From Taibaiella chishuiensis (GTDB lineage: Bacteria > Bacteroidota > Bacteroidia > Chitinophagales > Chitinophagaceae): a DNA stretch of 64,000 nucleotides. A program made the position numbers and the translations under genes. Positions within the stretch are counted from its first letter, which is position 1. Every line of letters begins with the position of its first letter. Positions 59,733-64,000 of the stretch are shown here, one piece after another. The DNA is taken from assembly GCF_003014535.1 (NCBI RefSeq), contig NZ_PYGD01000001.1:558001-622000 (forward strand). The letters are read 5' to 3'. The notes beneath the pieces were generated by a model. It was not told where the DNA came from. It was given only the letters and a program-made list of their open reading frames with translations, and made no database searches.

Positions 59733-61415
59733 ATGTACCGAACGTTATCCTGCCTGCTTGTCTTCCTGTCCTGTTTGTTATTGCCCGGTTTGCTGGGCGC
59801 GCAAAACCTGGTTCAAAACGGCAGCTTTACCGGTTCCGGAGCCAACTGGACTTTTTTTGCACCGGCCACGGGTACCGAGGCCTACCTGCCCGAATCGTCG
59901 TATGGCGGACCATCGACGACCAATATCATTGCCGAGATCGATGCCGGCGCTAACCTGCGCCAGGCCAATATAGCCGTGGTTCCAGGAACTACCTATTACC
60001 TCTCGTTCCGCAGGGTAAGACGGCAGAACGGTGCACCGGCTACTACGGGTATCCGGGTAAAAGTGTACAACGGCGCCTCCTCCTTTCTCAGCCAGGATAT
60101 ACTCAGCACCGATCTCAGCTGGAACTGGCATTGCGAGGTATTGCAATTCACACCTTCGACAAGTACGGTAACACTCGATTTCGAAAATACGGTTACCACC
60201 ACCACGCTCGGCACCATGATCGACGATGTAACCATTACGCCGGTGGGCCAGGTGATTACCCTGAGCGGTATTGCCTGCCAGGGCGGAACGGTAACGCTGA
60301 ACGCCCCGTTTTTCCCCGGCGATCCCAATGCACAATATACCAACCATAGCTGGACCGGGCCAAACGGTTATAGCGCCACCGGCGCCACTATAACGCTTAC
60401 CAATGCCCAGCCCGCACAGAGCGGCAGCTATACCTGCACCATGACCCTGAACGGCTGCCTGGAGGTAAGCGGCGTTTACCAGCTTACGGTAGTGCCTACG
60501 GAGGAAACGGTAAACAAGGATATCTGCGCAGGCGAGACCTATGACTTTTATGGAAAAACCGTATTTGCAACCGGTACCTACGACACGCTGATACCCGGTA
60601 ACGGCGGTTGCGACCGGAAGATAACACTGCAACTGAATGTAAAGCCGGCGCCGGATATGACCCTGGGCAACCCGGGACCATTGTCGATCTGTACCGGCGA
60701 AAAGATACTGGTCGAACTGGCTCACCCGGCCAATACGGCAACTTATCAATGGCTTAATCCATCGGCTGCCATAAACGGGGAGACCGGGCCCCAATATACG
60801 GCCACGAGTGCAGGCGACTTCAGGGTACAGGGCACGCAAAACGGCTGTACGGCGCTGTCGGAAACGGTTACGGTTATCGAAAACCCTTTACCGCAGGCCC
60901 GGATCATAAATGAAAACCCGGAGCTCTGCGCCCAGCTGGATACGGCATTGCTTTCGGCCGCCGGCAACTATTTCAGTTATCGCTGGTCGCCCGAAAAGCC
61001 TTTCCGGGGCATTACCGGCGCCGAGGGTATGGAAGTGCGTGGTGTGTTTACGGCGTCTACACCTGTGGTGCTTACTGTGTTCAGCGAAGCCGGTTGTATG
61101 GCTACGGATACCACGCAGATCTTTACAAAGCCGTGTTGCATGCTGCTTACGCCTTCAGCATTTTCGCCCAATAACGACGGACTCAACGATATTTTTATGC
61201 CCCAGTTAAAGCCGGGCCAGCTGTTGCTGCAATTCCTGGTGTATAACCGTTACGGCAACCTTTTGTACCAGCTCGCCGACGACCGTAAAGGATGGCGCGG
61301 CGCCGTTAAGGAGGGTACACAGGCCGATGCGGGCACTTACATGTACTATATGAAGTATACCTGTACCGATGGCAAGGTGTATGAGCATAAAGGCGACGTT
61401 ATCCTGATCCGTTAA
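59733..61415 (+). CDS. Type IX-secreted protein with gliding-motility-type C-terminal domain
   Basis: The ATG at 59733 (MYRTLSCLLVFLSCLLLPGLLGAQ) gives a signal peptide; upstream starts do not. The 560-residue protein has a jelly-roll-like N-terminal part (NGSFTGSGANWTFFAPATGTEAY), Ig-like repeats (NHSWTGPNGYSATGATIT, YQWLNPSAAINGETGPQY) and a C-terminal domain PSAFSPNNDGLNDIFMPQ...YMYYMKYTCTDGKVYEHKGDVILIR that is the CHU-type T9SS type B signal. It is a surface protein, probably an adhesin. Confidence 0.88.
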   Translation: MYRTLSCLLVFLSCLLLPGLLGAQNLVQNGSFTGSGANWTFFAPATGTEAYLPESSYGGPSTTNIIAEIDAGANLRQANIAVVPGTTYYLSFRRVRRQNGAPATTGIRVKVYNGASSFLSQDILSTDLSWNWHCEVLQFTPSTSTVTLDFENTVTTTTLGTMIDDVTITPVGQVITLSGIACQGGTVTLNAPFFPGDPNAQYTNHSWTGPNGYSATGATITLTNAQPAQSGSYTCTMTLNGCLEVSGVYQLTVVPTEETVNKDICAGETYDFYGKTVFATGTYDTLIPGNGGCDRKITLQLNVKPAPDMTLGNPGPLSICTGEKILVELAHPANTATYQWLNPSAAINGETGPQYTATSAGDFRVQGTQNGCTALSETVTVIENPLPQARIINENPELCAQLDTALLSAAGNYFSYRWSPEKPFRGITGAEGMEVRGVFTASTPVVLTVFSEAGCMATDTTQIFTKPCCMLLTPSAFSPNNDGLNDIFMPQLKPGQLLLQFLVYNRYGNLLYQLADDRKGWRGAVKEGTQADAGTYMYYMKYTCTDGKVYEHKGDVILIR

Positions 61416-61523
61416 GTACAAGTGCAGGCAGCAGGCATTGGATAAGCCGGACCCTCTTCTTCAATCGACAAAAAAAAACAACTGTTGCCCCTGCAACGAT
61501 GCGATACGGATAACGCTAAAAGC

Positions 61524-61553
61524 AAAGCCGGCTGTACTATACAGCCGGCTTTT
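61524..61553. terminator. Bidirectional terminator between the T9SS gene and dapA
   Basis: A 13-bp stem AAAGCCGGCTGTA/TACAGCCGGCTTT with a CTA loop; T-rich on both sides. Confidence 0.88.
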
Positions 61554-61575
61554 AATATTTTTACAGGGTCGTTTA

Positions 61576-62445
61576 TTACGCCTGTGGCATGCTTGCCTTG
61601 ATTTGTTTTTCGAGTTCGCTACTGGCCGGGATCAGTGGCAGGCGCAGTACATTTTCGCACAGTCCCTGGAGATGCAGGGCATACTTTACACCGGTGGGAT
61701 TGCCTTCGGCAAACAACAGGTTAATGGGTTGCAGCAGCTTGTAATGCAAGCTGCGGGCGGCATCCATTTCATTATGCAATGCATGGTTTACCATGGCGCA
61801 AAAATCTTTGGCATAACAATTGGCCGCAACCGAGATAACGCCTTTCATACCGATAGCGGCCTGTGCGAGGATCAGGTTATCGTCGCCGCTCAGTACGCTG
61901 AAGCTTTCGGGCGCTTTCTGCACCAGCTCCATACATTGCGGAATATTGCCGCTTGCCTCTTTGATGGCTACAATGTTCTTAAAATCCTGCGCCAGCCGTA
62001 CTACCGTATCGGGCAGGATATTGGTAACCGTACGACCGGGGACGTTATAGAGAATAATGGGTTTATCCGTTGCTTCGGCCAGGGCCTTAAAGTGGCGGTA
62101 TATGCCTTCCTGCGAAGGTTTGTTGTAATAAGGCGCTACGCTCAGGATACCATCCACACGATCCATAGGATAGGCCTGAAGCGTATCCAACATGGCTTGT
62201 GTACTATAATCGCCGATACCCACTACTACCGGTACGCGCTTCGCGGTATGATCGAGGATAAATTCAAGCACTGCCTTTTTCTCTTCTTTGGAGAGTGTAG
62301 GCGTTTCGCCGGTGGTACCCAGCGCTACAAGAAAATCGACGCCACCTGCTATCGTAGCGTCTACGATTTTGCCCAGTGCCGGGTAGTCTACGGAATTATC
62401 GGTTGTGAATGGAGTAACCAGCGCTACTCCTGTACCATTGAACAT
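61576..62445 (-). CDS. dapA: 4-hydroxy-tetrahydrodipicolinate synthase
   Basis: The ATG at 62445 (MFNGTGVALVTPF) gives 289 residues, normal for DapA; a longer frame is rejected. Landmarks are LGTTGETPTL (pyruvate binding), YYNKPSQEGIYRHF and AIKEASGN with the Schiff-base lysine. It condenses pyruvate and aspartate semialdehyde in lysine and diaminopimelate synthesis. Confidence 0.95.
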   Translation of the reverse strand: MFNGTGVALVTPFTTDNSVDYPALGKIVDATIAGGVDFLVALGTTGETPTLSKEEKKAVLEFILDHTAKRVPVVVGIGDYSTQAMLDTLQAYPMDRVDGILSVAPYYNKPSQEGIYRHFKALAEATDKPIILYNVPGRTVTNILPDTVVRLAQDFKNIVAIKEASGNIPQCMELVQKAPESFSVLSGDDNLILAQAAIGMKGVISVAANCYAKDFCAMVNHALHNEMDAARSLHYKLLQPINLLFAEGNPTGVKYALHLQGLCENVLRLPLIPASSELEKQIKASMPQA

Positions 62446-62467
62446 GTGCGGAATTATTGTATAATGA

Positions 62468-63073
62468 TTAACTGGTTTTGTCGGCAAAAAGCATCGGGTA
62501 CCGGGCACTTTCCTTTCCGTCTGCAATACGCTGCAGCCGTTTTTTCAGGGCGGCCTGTTTGCGTTTGTTCAGGTAGTCGAGATACAGGATACCTTCTATA
62601 TGATCGTATTCGTGTTGTATCATCCGGGCGGTAAGACCATGAAATGTTTTTACCTGTTCTTCCAGGCGGCCATCCAGGTAACTGATGGTAATGCTCCAGG
62701 GCCGTTCTACCTCGCCAGCCAGGTTGGGTATACTCAGGCAACCTTCCTCATCGGTCCAGGTACGGGCGCCGCGGTCGATGATGCGGGCATTGATAAACGT
62801 ATCCTGGATACCTTCGTCGCCGTCAAACAGGTCTTCACGTTCCCCGTCTTCCAGTAATTCGAAGGTATGGCGGCTGTCTACCAGGAATATTCTTACCGGT
62901 ACATTGACCTGTGGTGCAGCAAGGCCGCAGCCGCCGGCATTGTACATGGTATACCACATGTTCATCACAAGCTCGTAGAGCCCGGGATAGGCAAGGGCAT
63001 CGATATCCGTGCATTTCTGGCGCAGTACCGGGTGTCCGTAAGCAACAATAGGCAGTTCCGTGGCTTCTGTCAA
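62468..63073 (-). CDS. def: Peptide deformylase
   Basis: A 201-residue protein with all three metal-site motifs: GCGLAAPQVN, EEGCLSIP and QHEYDHIEG. It removes the N-formyl group from new proteins. It lies 22 bp upstream of dapA and 12 bp downstream of accA on the same strand. Confidence 0.96.
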   Translation of the reverse strand: MTEATELPIVAYGHPVLRQKCTDIDALAYPGLYELVMNMWYTMYNAGGCGLAAPQVNVPVRIFLVDSRHTFELLEDGEREDLFDGDEGIQDTFINARIIDRGARTWTDEEGCLSIPNLAGEVERPWSITISYLDGRLEEQVKTFHGLTARMIQHEYDHIEGILYLDYLNKRKQAALKKRLQRIADGKESARYPMLFADKTS

Positions 63074-63085
63074 ACTGGAAAAATT

Positions 63086-64000
63086 TTAGTCCTGGTAAAA
63101 GCCCATATTGGAGAACTTCTCGATCCGCTGTTCGATCCTTTTGTCGGCATTGATCTTTTTCAGCTCGGCTATCGTTTTTACGATATAAGCTTTAAGCGTA
63201 CCGGCCATAGCTTCCGGCTGGCTATGCGCGCCGCCGATGGGTTCGGGGATAACGCCGTCTACCAGTCCGAAGCCCGACATGTCTTTGGAGGTCAGCTTCA
63301 GCTGTTCAGCTGCCTGTACCTTAAAGTCCCAGCTGCGCCACAGGATGGTAGAGCAGTTTTCGGGAGAGATAACGGTATACCAGGTATTTTCCAGCATCAC
63401 CACGCGGTCGCCGATACCGATACCGAGCGCACCGCCGCTGGCGCCTTCGCCGATAATGATGCAGATAACGGGTACTTTCAGGTTGACCATCTCGAACAGG
63501 TTACGGGCAATGGCTTCGCCTTGTCCGCGCTCTTCGGCTTCCAGGCCGGGATAAGCGCCCGGGGTGTCGATGAGGGTAACGATAGGACGGTTGAATTTCT
63601 CGGCCAGTTTCATCAGGCGCAGCGCTTTGCGGTAGCCTTCGGGGTTGGCCATACCGAAATTGCGCAGCTGGCGCATTTTGGTATTGGTGCCTTTCTGGTG
63701 GCCGATAATCATTACCGGGTCGCCGTCGATCTCTGCAAAACCACCTACGATCGCTTTATCGTCGCCCACATTACGGTCGCCAAACAGCTCGGTGAATTTA
63801 TTACAGATACGGCTGATATAATAATTGGTATAAGGTCTTTCGGGGTGCCTGCTCAACTGAACCCGCTGCCAGGGCGTAAGGTTCTGGTAGATATGTGTGC
63901 GGGTCTGTACCAGCGAGGCTTCCAGCTCTTTGATCGAGGCCGACATGTCCACATGGTTCTTCTCCGCGATGCCTTTAATTTTATCCAACTGGGCTGTAAG
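63086..64000 (-). CDS. accA: Acetyl-CoA carboxylase carboxyltransferase subunit alpha (cut by right edge)
   Basis: At least 304 residues lie within the window; the frame continues off the right edge and the true start lies outside. Landmarks are [40 protein letters not shown] and [16 protein letters not shown]. It transfers carboxyl from biotin to acetyl-CoA in fatty acid synthesis, with AccD. It heads the accA-def-dapA cluster in this strand direction. Confidence 0.96.
   Translation of the reverse strand, partial: LTAQLDKIKGIAEKNHVDMSASIKELEASLVQTRTHIYQNLTPWQRVQLSRHPERPYTNYYISRICNKFTELFGDRNVGDDKAIVGGFAEIDGDPVMIIGHQKGTNTKMRQLRNFGMANPEGYRKALRLMKLAEKFNRPIVTLIDTPGAYPGLEAEERGQGEAIARNLFEMVNLKVPVICIIIGEGASGGALGIGIGDRVVMLENTWYTVISPENCSTILWRSWDFKVQAAEQLKLTSKDMSGFGLVDGVIPEPIGGAHSQPEAMAGTLKAYIVKTIAELKKINADKRIEQRIEKFSNMGFYQD

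Noticed and set aside
1-64000. Insertion sequences, prophage genes or CRISPR arrays
   Set aside because: I found no transposase, integrase or regularly spaced repeats. The repair island has no evident attachment-site duplication, although its ends were not compared with other genomes.

Overview
The window is chromosomal DNA of a Bacteroidota member, most likely of the Chitinophagaceae/Chitinophagales. The evidence is the recurrent TAnnTTTGY -7 promoter boxes, two type IX secretion cargo proteins (one with a type A C-terminal tail, one with a gliding-motility-type tail), many SPII lipoproteins, and moderate GC. It lies near the replication origin: six parS sites (39.0-41.8 kb) and a cluster of DnaA boxes (45.5-47.7 kb) can be read directly.

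The left 26 kb is an RNA-repair island. Operon A (505-3986, minus) encodes Hen1, a Pnkp-type RNA ligase and a kinase/HAD-phosphatase, so the bacterial Pnkp-Hen1 system is here split into separate polypeptides. Operon B (4133-12019, minus) encodes a slipin, an S24/S26-like mini-protein, a DEDDh exonuclease, five nucleotidyltransferase-like proteins, a T4 Rnl1-type RNA ligase and a second kinase/phosphatase. Its leader contains a tandem array of circularly permuted tRNA-like modules. Unit C (14175-16049, minus) is a Ro60/TROVE protein followed by two Y RNAs whose bulged stems covary. A WYL-domain regulator diverges from Ro60. Operon D (21493-26098, minus) encodes an uncharacterised basic protein, RtcB, the release-factor homologue PrfH, a third nucleotidyl-dependent RNA ligase and an HD-kinase fusion.

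Five copies of a palindrome, ACTRCGCAG-N5-YTGCGYAGT, lie in the control regions of operon A, operon B, Ro60, the WYL gene and a lipoprotein-DUF4180 pair. At the three minus-strand promoters the -7 box sits exactly 8 bp downstream of it. This ties the scattered transcription units into one regulon, presumably under the WYL protein. Operon D has no copy that I can see.

The island suggests a complete RNA-damage response: end healing (two kinase/phosphatases plus an HD-kinase), 3'-end methyl marking (Hen1), sealing (four ligases), 3'-end rebuilding or tagging (nucleotidyltransferases), trimming (DEDDh), quality control (Ro60 and Y RNAs) and ribosome rescue (PrfH). Three envelope-protein genes (17325-21355) are interposed between C and D.

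From 26.5 to 37 kb there is ordinary accessory content: DUF2809, a T9SS protein, a serine hydrolase, thioredoxin, a thioredoxin-reductase-like flavoprotein, a B1 metallo-beta-lactamase and a GNAT. From 37.5 to 48.4 kb is the origin region: mnmG, a tandem duplication that produced a decayed mnmG copy and two secreted paralogues, parS sites, an agmatinase-family gene, phaC, the presumptive oriC, a double-ATPase ABC protein and an unassigned structured RNA candidate. From 48.8 to 64 kb lie a TetR-VOC pair with matched operators, LOG, a metallopeptidase, a TPR protein, MFS, PhyH, a Dph6-like ATPase, an outer-membrane barrel protein, SDR, a HAD_SAK-like protein, a gliding-motility-type secreted protein, then dapA, def and accA (cut by the window edge).
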